From Kamptonema formosum PCC 6407 (GTDB taxonomy: Bacteria > Cyanobacteriota > Cyanobacteriia > Cyanobacteriales > Microcoleaceae), in contig NZ_KB235904.1 in the NCBI RefSeq assembly GCF_000332155.1, positions 168,648-232,647 on the forward strand: DNA of 64,000 nt. The letters run 5' to 3'. The notes beneath the pieces were generated by a model. That model made no database searches. It was not told where the DNA came from and worked only from the letters and a program-made list of their open reading frames with translations. A program made the position numbers and the translations under genes. Numbering within the stretch: the first letter of the stretch is position 1; each line of letters starts with the position of its first letter. This document shows positions 8,915 to 18,706 of this stretch, in pieces.

Positions 8915-10075
8915 TTAAAAAATATCAGCGGGATCGGCAGCACTAAGTTTTCGGACTGCCACTGCACCTGAAGCACAACACATTACAAATGTCAATATCA
9001 AAACAGTAATAGCTTTCGCCACTGTCATGTACATTGGCAAACTTGTAGCCGTTCTACCTAAATTATAAAGAACAGTAGAAATAGCAAATCCTGGCAAATA
9101 ACCAATGATTGCCAAAATCATAGCTTCTTGAAACACCACACCCAAAAAGTAGATATCCTTATATCCCATAGCCTTGAGCGTAGCGTACTCTGGCAAGTGA
9201 TCCGAGACATCAGTATAAAGAATTTGATAAACAATCACGATCCCAACTATAAATCCCATCCCTGCTCCCAAAGTGAAAATAAATCCAATTGCTGTACTTT
9301 CCTCCCAATATTTTCGCTCAAGCTCGACAAATTCTTCTTTTGATGTAATCCTCACGTCATTAGGCAAACTCTTCCTCATTTCACTAACAACTTTCTGAAC
9401 ATCAGTTCCCGGCTTTAAGTGAACAATTCCTATATCAATTATTCCTTTTACCCGTTTTCTGAAAATTCTCAAAAAGTTTAAATCGCTAGTAACTATATTT
9501 CCATCCGCACCGAAGGAAGCACCTAAAGTAAATAAATCCCCCACTTTGATCCGGCGATCGTCTATTTCTGTTTCTACAATCTTTCCGGCTTTAAAATAAT
9601 CTTTAATAGGACCAAACTCAGGTCGCGAAGCATCATCAAATAAAATTACATCTGAAATTTTGATTTTATCTTGGTTCTCGATAACACTAGGCAAATCAAT
9701 TACGTGATGGGACGGATCGAAGCCAATTACCATAATTGAGCGAGTATTACGTTTTTGGGGGTCAGGATTTTTCCAGAGCCCAAAGCCGATATATAATGGG
9801 CTAACTGATTCTACACCTTCAAAAGCAAGAGCTTGATACAAACGCCTTTGAGGAAAGCTTTTCATTGCGATCAAAGCTGTAGACTGGGGACTTGTCAAAA
9901 AAATGTCGCCGTCTAATTTAGAATGAAAAGTGATGGCACTTTCAAATAGCGCATCCCTAAATCCAAACTGCATAAACATTAGTAAATCGGCAAAGCCAAT
10001 CCCAGCTATTGCTACTAATAAACGGGTTTTCTCTCGTGTTAGCTGCAACCAAGGTAGAGGAATTTTTAGAAGCAT
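8915..10075 (-). CDS. devC: DevC-family ABC exporter permease
   Basis: A 386-residue permease of the FtsX/MacB type. One N-terminal membrane helix (about 20-40), a large periplasmic domain (about 45-260) and three C-terminal helices (about 262-285, 310-340, 355-378) fit the DevC topology. It lies 12 bases downstream of the membrane-fusion gene and upstream of the ATPase gene, so the three form one transcription unit. Together they should make a tripartite exporter through the inner membrane and periplasm. The substrate cannot be read from the sequence, and no TolC gene is in the window. Confidence 0.88.
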   Translation of the reverse strand: MLLKIPLPWLQLTREKTRLLVAIAGIGFADLLMFMQFGFRDALFESAITFHSKLDGDIFLTSPQSTALIAMKSFPQRRLYQALAFEGVESVSPLYIGFGLWKNPDPQKRNTRSIMVIGFDPSHHVIDLPSVIENQDKIKISDVILFDDASRPEFGPIKDYFKAGKIVETEIDDRRIKVGDLFTLGASFGADGNIVTSDLNFLRIFRKRVKGIIDIGIVHLKPGTDVQKVVSEMRKSLPNDVRITSKEEFVELERKYWEESTAIGFIFTLGAGMGFIVGIVIVYQILYTDVSDHLPEYATLKAMGYKDIYFLGVVFQEAMILAIIGYLPGFAISTVLYNLGRTATSLPMYMTVAKAITVLILTFVMCCASGAVAVRKLSAADPADIF

Positions 10076-10087
10076 ATTTTTTAGTGT

Positions 10088-11626
10088 TTAAATAGAGATT
10101 TTCACTTCAACCTGTAAGTTAGTTAGGTTAGTAACTTTCTCACTGGCATCTGGATCGAGGCGAATTTTGACTTCAACAACTCTAGCATCTGTATCGGCTG
10201 CGGGGTCAGTATTAAGGACATCTTTTTTGCCGATTTGTTTGCCAATTAAATCGACTGTTCCCTCTAATGTTCCTTTCAAAGCACCACTGGTAATAATGGT
10301 TCGCTGACCTCGACGAATTAGACCGATATCCGTTTCATAAACCTCAGCGATTACATACATTTGATTGGTGCGGCCGAGGTCAACGATGCCATTTTCAATA
10401 GAAATGCGTTCTCCTTGTCTGGTGTTGATTTTTAATATTTGACCGTCTGTGGGGGCTTTTACAGAGCTTAAATCAAACTCTGCTTGGGCTTTTTCTTTGG
10501 CCGCGATCGCGCGTTCGACTGCGGCAGAAGCCGCTTGCACGTCTTCGGGTCGAACTTCTGCAATTTTATCGAGGGTAGCTTCCGCTTGATTAATCTGTGC
10601 AGGGCCAGTTTCTAGTATTTGGTTGAGTTCAGCTTTTGCTTGGTTAACGTCTTGAGCTAATGTTTCTAGAGTTTGGTTTAATTCAGCTTTTGCTTGGTTA
10701 ACTTGCGCTCTACCAGTTTCTAGTGTTTGCGTCAAATTTGCCTGGCTTTCCTTAATTTGTTGTTGCAGCGTTTGCACGGTTTTGTCAAGGTTAGCTTTGG
10801 CTTCTTTAATTCTCTCAACTCCTGTTTCTACTGTTAAGCGTTTGCTATCGTAAGCGGAAGCTGAAATCGCTCCAGTTTGATATAGTTCTAAATTGCGTTC
10901 GTCTTCTGCGGTTGCATTTCTTAATTCCGCTTCTAAGCGGTCAATTGTGGCATTGCGAGCCGCAATTTCTCCTCGCAATTGAGCTTGAAGGTTGGCAAGT
11001 TTTGCTTGTTCTACCTGAGTTTGCCTTTGCAGTTGAGCCTGAAGTCGGGCAAGATTAGCCTGGGCTACTTCTGTTTGCCTTTGGAGTTGAGCTTCTAAAC
11101 GAGCAACTTTGGCTTGTTGAGCTTCGGTTTCTCTTTGAAATTGAGCTTCTAAACGAGTAATTTCTGCTTGTTGAGCCGAGATTTCTCCAGTTTTGGCTCC
11201 GGCTTTAATTTTAGCTAATTCTGCTAGTTGGAATTTAACTTCTTTTTCTGCTTCTTCTAATGCTGCTCTGAGCCGATCGCGACTATCTAAAATCGCAATT
11301 ACTTGCCCTTCCCGCACGCGATCGCCTTCTTCCACTCGCAGTTGATCTATTTTCGACCCCTCCGACAGAGATGGGGCTGCTACTTTAATCACTTCCCCCT
11401 TCGGAGACAGCCGCCCTAAAGCTGTGACAGTTTTCGCCGCTACTGGGGTGGGGACACTAGCGGGTACAGCGGCGGTGGAGGCTGAAGGTTCTGACTTTCT
11501 CAGTTTAGACGCTTGCCAGAAACCTAGTAGCGCGATCGCAATGGCAGCCGCGATCGCTAACAAGACAGTCCACCGTCCCGCAGGCTTTGAGAATGTTTTA
11601 TCTTTCGGCCATGACTCCTTTCCCAT
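10088..11626 (-). CDS. devB: DevB-family membrane fusion protein (HlyD type)
   Basis: A 512-residue periplasmic adaptor. It has an N-terminal membrane anchor (about 21-37) and a biotinyl-lipoyl half motif around GDRVREGQVIAIL. A very long helical hairpin (about 125-375) carries repeated coiled-coil units such as ARLEAQLQRQTEVAQANL and QVNQAKAELNQTLET. The second lipoyl half and beta-barrel follow (about 385-512). The unit duplications make the hairpin long, which would reach an outer-membrane TolC partner. First gene of the devBCA-type operon. Confidence 0.9.
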   Translation of the reverse strand: MGKESWPKDKTFSKPAGRWTVLLAIAAAIAIALLGFWQASKLRKSEPSASTAAVPASVPTPVAAKTVTALGRLSPKGEVIKVAAPSLSEGSKIDQLRVEEGDRVREGQVIAILDSRDRLRAALEEAEKEVKFQLAELAKIKAGAKTGEISAQQAEITRLEAQFQRETEAQQAKVARLEAQLQRQTEVAQANLARLQAQLQRQTQVEQAKLANLQAQLRGEIAARNATIDRLEAELRNATAEDERNLELYQTGAISASAYDSKRLTVETGVERIKEAKANLDKTVQTLQQQIKESQANLTQTLETGRAQVNQAKAELNQTLETLAQDVNQAKAELNQILETGPAQINQAEATLDKIAEVRPEDVQAASAAVERAIAAKEKAQAEFDLSSVKAPTDGQILKINTRQGERISIENGIVDLGRTNQMYVIAEVYETDIGLIRRGQRTIITSGALKGTLEGTVDLIGKQIGKKDVLNTDPAADTDARVVEVKIRLDPDASEKVTNLTNLQVEVKISI

Positions 11627-11818
11627 AATCTTAAATTAAGACATACTTTCTTAGTGGGTGGCGGACTTATTTAATTGTAAATGACAGCGCTCTTTATCCC
11701 GTTAGTTATTTGAAATTTGCAGGAATGTGGATTGATTTATCAAGGCTCAGAGTGCATATTTAGAGCCGATGTCTATTGATAGATTTACGGACATCTCCTT
11801 TGGTTTTTATGGTAAAAT

Positions 11819-12592
11819 TTACGTAGGATTGCTTAGAGCCACCTTGAAATCCTCAGTAAAAACCGCATCAAATAGTACAGTTCTCATGTAGCGATCCGCC
11901 CATTCTGACCCAAAAGCTTTTTCAAGTACCCGCCGGGTTTTGTCGTTCTGTTGCTGTTGGGTGCAATAATAGGTTTGAGCAGCCGCGATTTCGGCTTGTT
12001 TCTCAGTAGATACCGGTTTTGAGGCGATCGCCAGTTGACAGTTTATTTCTACGTAGGACTCCACCATCGACAAAAACTGAGCTTCTTCTTCCACCGAACT
12101 CGGTCGCACAAATAGGCAAAATTCTGAGAAAATATCGCCCCAGTCTGGTACTTGGCGGTACTCAGAAAAATTGTTCTTGGGCAATGTACTTAGGGCGCTG
12201 CGGTAGCTCTCCGGTAAACTACGGTCAGCACTTAGAGGTGAGAGATCCGCGATCGCAGCACTAATGACTCCCCGCCCCGCCACTATATCCGTACCAAACA
12301 TCGGTAAAGCATAGTTCGATCTAGGGAACATCACGCAGTGCAAAATATCCAGGTTTGACCCCACCTTCGCCAATTCCAAGTGAATCTTACGGAACTGGGG
12401 GGTTTGGAAACACTTATTTTCAATAATCAGTTTTTCTCCCTCCAGGCGACCTTCCACATAGCCCAGCTCAGCAGGTAGATAGTATGGTTCTAGGTCTAGA
12501 TAGCGTTTCCAGACTGATTCCATCCGGTCTGCTAGCTGACGGATCAAAGAGTGTTGTTCTCTCCGTAGAGAAGATGGTGATGTTTCTAACAT
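11819..12592 (-). CDS. pcyA: Phycocyanobilin:ferredoxin oxidoreductase
   Basis: A 257-residue enzyme that reduces biliverdin IXalpha by four electrons from ferredoxin to phycocyanobilin, the chromophore of phycobilisomes and phytochromes. Residues E73, H85 and D102 align, with an offset of three, to the catalytic Glu76, His88 and Asp105 known for Synechocystis PcyA. They lie in FRKIHLELAKVGSNLDILHC and MFGTDIV. Length matches the family. It is separated from the devB promoter region by about 190 bases and is probably transcribed on its own. Confidence 0.97.
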   Translation of the reverse strand: MLETSPSSLRREQHSLIRQLADRMESVWKRYLDLEPYYLPAELGYVEGRLEGEKLIIENKCFQTPQFRKIHLELAKVGSNLDILHCVMFPRSNYALPMFGTDIVAGRGVISAAIADLSPLSADRSLPESYRSALSTLPKNNFSEYRQVPDWGDIFSEFCLFVRPSSVEEEAQFLSMVESYVEINCQLAIASKPVSTEKQAEIAAAQTYYCTQQQQNDKTRRVLEKAFGSEWADRYMRTVLFDAVFTEDFKVALSNPT

Positions 12593-12968
12593 TGCTAAAC
12601 AACTCCAATAAAATTTTATTTTGTGCTAGTGCAGTCTGGCTCCCAGGCTTGTATATTTGAGCATATCAGGAAATCCGTGCGAAAATTAACCAAAAATCTC
12701 CACTTTCAATGGCATTTTACCCTTAGTCCTCGGCACTTTGTATCTTTCTGAGACGATCGAGTTTTATTAAAAGTGCGATCTTCTTTTTATTCTTTGCCTA
12801 AATCTACTTACGTAACGCCGCCCTCTGGGCGGTGATTCTACCGCCCAGAGGGCGGCGTTACATTTATCAAAAAAATAAAATTGTCTTAACCGACGAAAGC
12901 GGTTACTATACCTTAGAATTTTAACCGCAGATCGATGTTAATTTAAAGAAAGCTTATAGGAGAAAAGT
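12593..12968. repeat. Spacer with a GTAACGCCGCC palindrome (12812-12861)
   Basis: In this 376-base divergent spacer, GTAACGCCGCCCTCTGGGCG and its complement form 22-base arms with a six-base loop (12812-12833 and 12840-12861). The same palindrome type occurs at 42564-42614 and, degenerate, at 53642-53686. It is probably a dispersed element, not a gene-specific site. A site reading TATAGGAGAAAAGT just before 12969 is the tatA ribosome-binding site. No gene was found. Confidence 0.8.
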
Positions 12969-13151
12969 ATGTTTGGTTTAGGATTGCCCGAATTAGGAAT
13001 TGTCGCCTTTGTTGCTCTCTTAATATTCGGCCCCAAAAAACTCCCCGAATTAGGAAGCGCGATCGGCAAAACCTTACGAGATTTCAAAGAAGGAATTCTC
13101 CCCCCTGAAACAGAACCCGCCGACTCGGAAGAAGGAGAAAAGAGGGGCTAG
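12969..13151 (+). CDS. tatA: Twin-arginine translocase subunit TatA/E family
   Basis: A 60-residue protein with one N-terminal membrane helix (about 5-20), the conserved FGPKKLPELG hinge and an amphipathic helix (SAIGKTLRDFKEG), ending in an acidic tail. It forms the protein-conducting pore for folded proteins in thylakoid and plasma membranes. The TatA rather than TatB label follows from the short length. An AGGAG site stands seven to eight bases before the ATG. The C-terminal codons run straight into the CTAGGGG repeat region that starts at 13140. Confidence 0.92.
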   Translation: MFGLGLPELGIVAFVALLIFGPKKLPELGSAIGKTLRDFKEGILPPETEPADSEEGEKRG

Positions 13152-13442
13152 GGGCTAGGGACTAGGGGCTAGGGAAGAGGGGGAAAAGAGGGGCTTACGA
13201 TGCTCCGATGCTCCTATGCTCAGGAAGAAGAGAAAAGAGGAGCTAGGGGCTAAGAGGAAAGGGGAAAAGAAGGGCTAGAGACTGGGGGAAGAAAGGTCTA
13301 AAAGTTAGTAATTAAGAATTAAGCTTTTTAAGACGAAAAGAAGAAGTAATCTCCATCTCACCTCTTCCCTAATTCCCTAGCCCCTCTTTTCTACCTCTTC
13401 CCTAGCCCCTAGCCCCTAGCCCCTAGCCCCTAGCCCCTCTTT
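13140..13442. repeat. Inverted CTAGGGG repeat cassette between tatA and cphA
   Basis: GGGGCTAGGGGCTAGGG units at 13142-13175 and scattered GGGGCTA/AAGAGGGG units to about 13295 face CCCCTAGCCCCTAGCCCC units at 13376-13438. The two halves could form a large stem loop of about 300 bases between two convergent genes. The left part encodes the final residues of TatA. The repeats are of the same type as those around the ROK kinase at 44202-45690. Confidence 0.85.
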
Positions 13443-13446
13443 TCTA

Positions 13447-16167
13447 TCAGCCTTGATTCACAACTGTTGCCTTCAAGCCTTCTTGAGCTTGTAACTGACT
13501 AGAAATAGCGGGAGAAACCCCCAGATCCTTAATCGGATTTCGAGCCTCAATCAAACTCAGAGCACCGCTAACACTCTCAGGCAAAATCACGACCAAACTC
13601 CCCGGCGGCGCATTATCCAAAGCCTTATTTACCGCTGTAGTTTCATCTAAAATTGACTCATATTCAACTTTAGATTTCCCATTTTCTTGCGAGTTTAGCG
13701 CCTCTCTAATTCCCTGGGAAATTAACTCTGCCGCCGAACCCGCAGGCCGTCCTCGCCGATCGGCATCCTCCTTAACAATAATCCTGTCAAAAATCTTGGC
13801 TGAAAGCTTACCGAGAGTAATAAAATCCTCATCTCGCCTATCTCCAGGGCCACCCACCACACCGATATGGAATCCCGGCCAATTCCGTACAAAACTCCCC
13901 AAAGCCTCATAACTATGAGCATTGTGAGCATAATCCACCAAAGCGTGATAAGTTCCCAAATTAAACAAATTCATCCGCCCCGGAGTTTGACCAGCAGAAG
14001 CTTGGAAGGTAGACAAAGCTGCCCGAATATGCTCAATCTTCACCCCTTGGGCGAAAGCCGCCAAACAAGCAGCTAAAGCATTGGCAATCATAAACGGTGC
14101 GCGGCCGCCCATAGTTAAAGGTACGTTTACCGCTTGTTCAATTCTCAGCGTCCAATCTCCCTTTAAAATCGACAAATAGCCGTGTTCGTAAACCGCCGCT
14201 AAGCCGCCCGCAGCAGTATGTTTTGCTACCAACTCGCTGTCAGGGTTCATGGAGAAATAAGCTACTTGTGCCTTCACGCGCTGGGCCATTTTTGCCACCA
14301 AAGGGTCATCGGCATTGAGGACTGCACAGCCATTAGGCATCACGGACTCCGCCACTACACTTTTAAGGGTGGCTAATTGCTCTACAGTATCGATGTCACC
14401 AATGCCCAAATGGTCGGCGGCGACATTCAAAACTACGCCCACATCGCAGTGTTCAAAGCCCAAACCGGAACGCAAAATGCCGCCCCGTGCGGTTTCTAGG
14501 ACTGCGACTTCTACTGTCGGGTCAGAGAGAATTAAATGAGCGCTTTGGGGCCCGGTATTGTCTCCCGATTCCACGAGATATTCACCGATGTAGGTTCCGT
14601 CTGTAGTCGTGTAGCCAACTGTTTGACCAGTTTGTTTAACAATGTGAGCCAATAGGCGAGTTGTGGTGGTTTTGCCATTAGTGCCGGTTACGGCTAAAAT
14701 TGGCACTCGGCTGGGCTGAAACTGGGGAAATAGCATATCCAGTACCGCGCCGGCGACATTGCGGGGTAAACCTTGGCTGGGTGCAACGTGCATTCTGAAC
14801 CCAGGGGCGGCGTTGACTTCCACGATTACGCCGTTTACCGATCGCAACGGTTGGGAAATATCCGCAGTGACAATATCGATCCCGGCAATATCCAAGCCAA
14901 TAATCTTGGCTACCCTGGAACACAGCCAGAGATTTTCTGGGTGAATCTCATCAGTGCGATCGACGGCAATACCGCCGGTACTGAGGTTGGCTGTTGCCCG
15001 TAAAAATACTCTCTGACCTAGTGGTGGCACCGATTCCATCGTGTATCCTTGCTTATTGAGCAAGTCTAAGGCGAGTTTATCGATGGTAATCCGGGTGAGT
15101 ACGTTGTCGTGTCCATCGCCCCGTTGGGGGTCGCGGTTGACTGCTTCGATTAGGGCTTCGATGGTAGATTTCCCATCTCCAACTACGTTTGCGGGTACTC
15201 GTTCGGCCACGGCGACGACTTGACCGTTAACTACTAATACTCGGTGGTCGCGACCGGTATAAAAGCGTTCAACAATTATGCTTTTGCTTTTGGAAGCGGC
15301 GCTGGCTAGGTCGTAGGCTTCCTCTGCTTCTTCCCAAGAGTTGATATCGATAGTGATCCCGCGTCCGTGATTGCCATCTAGGGGTTTAATGACTATGGGA
15401 TAGCCGCCGACATCAGCGATCGCATCTTGTAATTCGTCTAAATAGTTAATCACCGTACCTTTGGGAACGGGAACTCCTGCGTCGCGGAGAACTTTTTTCG
15501 TACCTTCTTTATCGCAAGCCAATTCTACGCCCAAAATGCAGGTGCGATCGCTCAGAGTTGCCTGTACCCGTTTTTGGTGAATCCCGTAACCTAGTTGAAT
15601 CATAAACCTGGCACTCAACTGCATCCAGGGAATGCCGCGAGTTTCAGCTTCTTTAACAATAGTTTCCGTCGAAGGGCCTAGAGCTGCGGCGGCAGCAAAT
15701 TCTTGAAGGTCTTTGATATCTTGAGCTAACTCTTCTTGCGGATAAGTCCCGGTATTAACAATACTTTGGCACAGCCGCACGCCTGCTCTGGCAGCGTAAC
15801 GCCCTGCTTGTTCGTTTTGATACTCAATTACTACTTGATATGTACCAGGAGTTGAAGTCTCGCGGGTGCGGCCGAATCCCATCGGCATTCCTGCCAATTG
15901 CTGAAGTTCTAAGGCTACGTGCTCAACAATGTGCCCCATCATCGTGCCTTCTCGGACGCGCTGCAAAAATCCGCCTCGGCAGCCAGGGGAACAGTAGTGT
16001 TCGATCAAACTGGGTAGGACGCTGGTTAATCCCTCGTAGAAGCCGGGAATTTGAGCTGAAGTTTTATCTGCCAAATCTTCTAGTTCTAGACGCATGACGA
16101 CCAGCTTGTGCCGTCTAATGCTCCAGTAGTTGGGGCCGCGTAAGGTCTGGATTTTTTGTATTTTCAT
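13447..16167 (-). CDS. cphA: Cyanophycin synthetase
   Basis: The protein of 906 residues polymerises aspartate and arginine into cyanophycin, the nitrogen reserve. An N-terminal cyanophycin-specific domain is followed by an ATP-grasp domain (about 200-460, with GYPIVIKPLDGNHGRGI). The Mur-ligase-like C-terminal half has the P-loop AVTGTNGKTTTTRLL near residue 485. I place the start at the internal ATG at 16165-16167 (MKIQKIQTLRGPNYWS), because this is where family members begin; an upstream ATG at 16233 would add 22 unrelated residues. It follows the cyanophycinase gene with a 129-base gap and is probably co-transcribed with it. Confidence 0.96.
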   Translation of the reverse strand: MKIQKIQTLRGPNYWSIRRHKLVVMRLELEDLADKTSAQIPGFYEGLTSVLPSLIEHYCSPGCRGGFLQRVREGTMMGHIVEHVALELQQLAGMPMGFGRTRETSTPGTYQVVIEYQNEQAGRYAARAGVRLCQSIVNTGTYPQEELAQDIKDLQEFAAAAALGPSTETIVKEAETRGIPWMQLSARFMIQLGYGIHQKRVQATLSDRTCILGVELACDKEGTKKVLRDAGVPVPKGTVINYLDELQDAIADVGGYPIVIKPLDGNHGRGITIDINSWEEAEEAYDLASAASKSKSIIVERFYTGRDHRVLVVNGQVVAVAERVPANVVGDGKSTIEALIEAVNRDPQRGDGHDNVLTRITIDKLALDLLNKQGYTMESVPPLGQRVFLRATANLSTGGIAVDRTDEIHPENLWLCSRVAKIIGLDIAGIDIVTADISQPLRSVNGVIVEVNAAPGFRMHVAPSQGLPRNVAGAVLDMLFPQFQPSRVPILAVTGTNGKTTTTRLLAHIVKQTGQTVGYTTTDGTYIGEYLVESGDNTGPQSAHLILSDPTVEVAVLETARGGILRSGLGFEHCDVGVVLNVAADHLGIGDIDTVEQLATLKSVVAESVMPNGCAVLNADDPLVAKMAQRVKAQVAYFSMNPDSELVAKHTAAGGLAAVYEHGYLSILKGDWTLRIEQAVNVPLTMGGRAPFMIANALAACLAAFAQGVKIEHIRAALSTFQASAGQTPGRMNLFNLGTYHALVDYAHNAHSYEALGSFVRNWPGFHIGVVGGPGDRRDEDFITLGKLSAKIFDRIIVKEDADRRGRPAGSAAELISQGIREALNSQENGKSKVEYESILDETTAVNKALDNAPPGSLVVILPESVSGALSLIEARNPIKDLGVSPAISSQLQAQEGLKATVVNQG

Positions 16168-16296
16168 GGCAGTCTTAGAGGATTGTGGGTCGCAGGTGTC
16201 GGAGAAGCATTGCCCATAGTTATTCAATTTCAAGCTTGATTACTCGATAAACTGTTCGCAGCGAACAGTTTTGCTATGAGTTTTGAGTTTAGGGAT

Positions 16297-17187
16297 TTAG
16301 TTGGAGTTTCGACACTCCGGCGGCCAACTGGTATTGGGACAAGTTTCTGATTGCACGGCTTTGCCAGAGCGCATATTGTAACAATCCCCGTGACAGAGGA
16401 TGTGCAGGCGCAGGTTAAAGAGGCTCAAGGGTTCTGTGGCTTCCACCACAGGCTCGTTGGTGTGAAATATCTCTCTAGTATCGACGATCGTCACTGTGCC
16501 TTTGCCCATAATGCTAATGATGCCATCTCCTTCAAACAGGGCACAGGTGTCCTCGTCGATGCCGATGCCGATGCGGTCGGGGTGAGAGGCGATCGCTGAC
16601 AACAATCTGGCCATGCGATTACGGTTGTGAAAGTGCTGGTCTACTATTACTTCTGGTATGATATCGAGCCCATTTGCCATATCAACTAAAGACCGATTCG
16701 GAGATGCGCCGCTACCGCCGCCTGCGATCATGTGGTGGCCCATCACTGCTGCCCCAGCGCTGGTACCAGCGAGGACGATTTTGCCTGCTTGGGCGGTGGT
16801 ACGGATTTTTTCCATCAAGGGAGTATCGGAGAGCAAACCACACAGGCGCAATTGGTCGCCGCCGGTCATGAATACTCCCGTACAATCTTCTAAATAATCT
16901 TTCCATAACGGGTCTTCCCCTTGTTGTCGCTCGCGGATGTCGAGAACTTTGACCGCTTCTGCGCCCATTTCGTCGAAGATGGTGCGGTAGCGGGCGCTAA
17001 TCGCTTCTGGATCTCGCGAAGCTGAGGGAATGATTGCCAGTCGAGCGCTTGTAGCTCCTGCGCGGTGAAAAAAAGTTTGCAGAATCTCCCGTCCGTGAAC
17101 TTTGTCTTCCGCTCCTCCAATCACCATGATCGTTGTTGTGGTGCGCTGGGGAGTGTGTTCAAGGGCTTGAGATGTCAACTGCTGCAT
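16297..17187 (-). CDS. cphB: Cyanophycinase (peptidase family S51)
   Basis: A 296-residue serine exopeptidase that releases beta-Asp-Arg dipeptides from cyanophycin. The nucleophile is Ser143 in AGTSAGAAVMG, and the nearby GVFMTGGDQLRL segment is also family-typical. The C-terminal extension after about residue 270 (CPNTSWPPECRNSN) is poorly conserved. It is upstream of cphA in the usual cphBA order, so degradation and synthesis enzymes are made from one unit. Confidence 0.95.
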   Translation of the reverse strand: MQQLTSQALEHTPQRTTTTIMVIGGAEDKVHGREILQTFFHRAGATSARLAIIPSASRDPEAISARYRTIFDEMGAEAVKVLDIRERQQGEDPLWKDYLEDCTGVFMTGGDQLRLCGLLSDTPLMEKIRTTAQAGKIVLAGTSAGAAVMGHHMIAGGGSGASPNRSLVDMANGLDIIPEVIVDQHFHNRNRMARLLSAIASHPDRIGIGIDEDTCALFEGDGIISIMGKGTVTIVDTREIFHTNEPVVEATEPLSLFNLRLHILCHGDCYNMRSGKAVQSETCPNTSWPPECRNSN

Positions 17188-17834
17188 AGTGTATCTTCCT
17201 CTGTTTGGCTAAAATTGAGTCGTGCCGCTCCTGGTATGCTGCCAAGTCAGCTTGCGATCGCGATCGTTGGTTTTTTGCCCTGTTTTTGGTATTGGCGAAG
17301 CATACCGCCTGTGGGCTGGCTAAGGCAACTGGCCTGCAACCGAATGCGGTTCCTCCAGCTTGAGGGAGCGATCGCTTCTGAACCCTACTTTTCTGCTGGC
17401 TGTCAAGCAGAAGGCACAAGGGCAGAAGGTAGAAAAACTTAGCCATCTAGAAGGACTCAAGGCAGAAAGCAATAAAAGCAATAGTTTCAGCAACTAAGAA
17501 TCTCTTAATCAGCTTGGCGGTTGCTATAGAGCGCTGGCAATTTTCCTTCCTGGTAGTAATTTTTCTACAAAACCCGCCCACAATACAGCCAGGATTTAAG
17601 CGGCAAAGGAAAAACCTAAGACTTATCCGACTATAGGCATTTATTTATGAAATTCATGGTATTATAACTATACCTTTTTTGTGCCAAAATTTTGTGATTT
17701 TGTGCGATCGCGATCGCGCTAATAATTCTACGATGACGATGAATCAAAGAGCAATTGTAGAAAACGGGCTTTCGTACCTGTGTTTTTAGCAGGGACAGAT
17801 TGGAGAATTAACTAATTACTAAATTTACTGCCTC
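17188..17834. other. Long intergenic region with a dispersed repeat at 17461-17528
   Basis: No gene is evident in these 647 bases. Positions 17461-17528 (GGCAGAAAGCAATAAAAGCA to GGCGGTTGCTATA) resemble 54132-54208, with the same order of short blocks. Several GCGATCGC sites cluster at 17255-17267 and 17703-17717. The divergent promoters of cphB and trmD must be here, but I could not identify hexamers with confidence. Confidence 0.5.
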
Positions 17835-18512
17835 GTGCGATTTGATGTTCTGACTCTGTTTCCAGATTTTTTCACATCTCCCCTAAGTTCGGGGCTGATG
17901 GCCAAAGCTTTAGCAAAAAACATAGCTGAGGTAAATTTAGTCAATCCCCGTGATTTTACCGCAGATAAGCATCACCGAGTTGATGATGAGCCTTATGGGG
18001 GTGGTGTGGGTATGGTGATGAAGCCGGAGCCCATCTTTGCGGCGGTGGAATCTGTGCCAATTTTACCGAGGCGTGAGGTGATTTTGCTGACTCCCCAGGG
18101 GGAGACGATGCAGCAACAGTTATTTCGGGATTTGGCTGGCGGGTACGATCAGTTAGTTTTGATTTGCGGCCATTATGAGGGTGTGGATGAGCGAGTGTTG
18201 CATTTAGTGACTCGCGAGGTGTCTTTGGGGGATTTCGTGCTCACAGCGGGGGAAATTCCGGCTTTGGCGTTGATTAATGGGGTAGTACGGTTGTTGCCGG
18301 GAACGGTGGGGAAGGCTGAGTCGGTGGCTTTAGATAGTTTTGAGGATGGGTTGTTGGATTACCCACACTATACCAGACCGGCGGATTTTCGCGGCTTGAA
18401 GGTTCCTGATGTTTTATTATCGGGGAATCATGCTGAGATCGATCGTTGGCGGCGACAGCAGCAACTAGAAAGGACGCGCCAACGGCGGCCGGATTTGTTA
18501 GACAAGGCCTAA
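17835..18512 (+). CDS. trmD: tRNA (guanine(37)-N1)-methyltransferase
   Basis: A 225-residue SPOUT-class enzyme that methylates G37 next to the anticodon using S-adenosylmethionine, preventing frameshifts. Conserved parts are MRFDVLTLFPDFF at the start, DDEPYGGGVGMVMKPEP, LICGHYEGVDERV and SLGDFVLTAGE, which form the trefoil-knot cofactor site. The start codon is GTG at 17835. No close co-transcribed ribosomal genes are present, unlike the rimM-trmD-rplS operon of many bacteria. Confidence 0.96.
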   Translation: MRFDVLTLFPDFFTSPLSSGLMAKALAKNIAEVNLVNPRDFTADKHHRVDDEPYGGGVGMVMKPEPIFAAVESVPILPRREVILLTPQGETMQQQLFRDLAGGYDQLVLICGHYEGVDERVLHLVTREVSLGDFVLTAGEIPALALINGVVRLLPGTVGKAESVALDSFEDGLLDYPHYTRPADFRGLKVPDVLLSGNHAEIDRWRRQQQLERTRQRRPDLLDKA

Positions 18513-18706
18513 AAAATCATCACAATTAAAAGTAAGTGTCAACACTAGATCGGAAAACTACAATTAATATTTTAAGAGGAAGGTAATAGTATAAGTATCG
18601 CCCACAGAAATTATAGAGGTAAGACCTGATTTCTAGGTCAATTTTTTTAAAGAAAGCGACAATCTTTTTAATAAATCACGGGTTTGTGTAAGTCTTAGGA
18701 GGTTTA

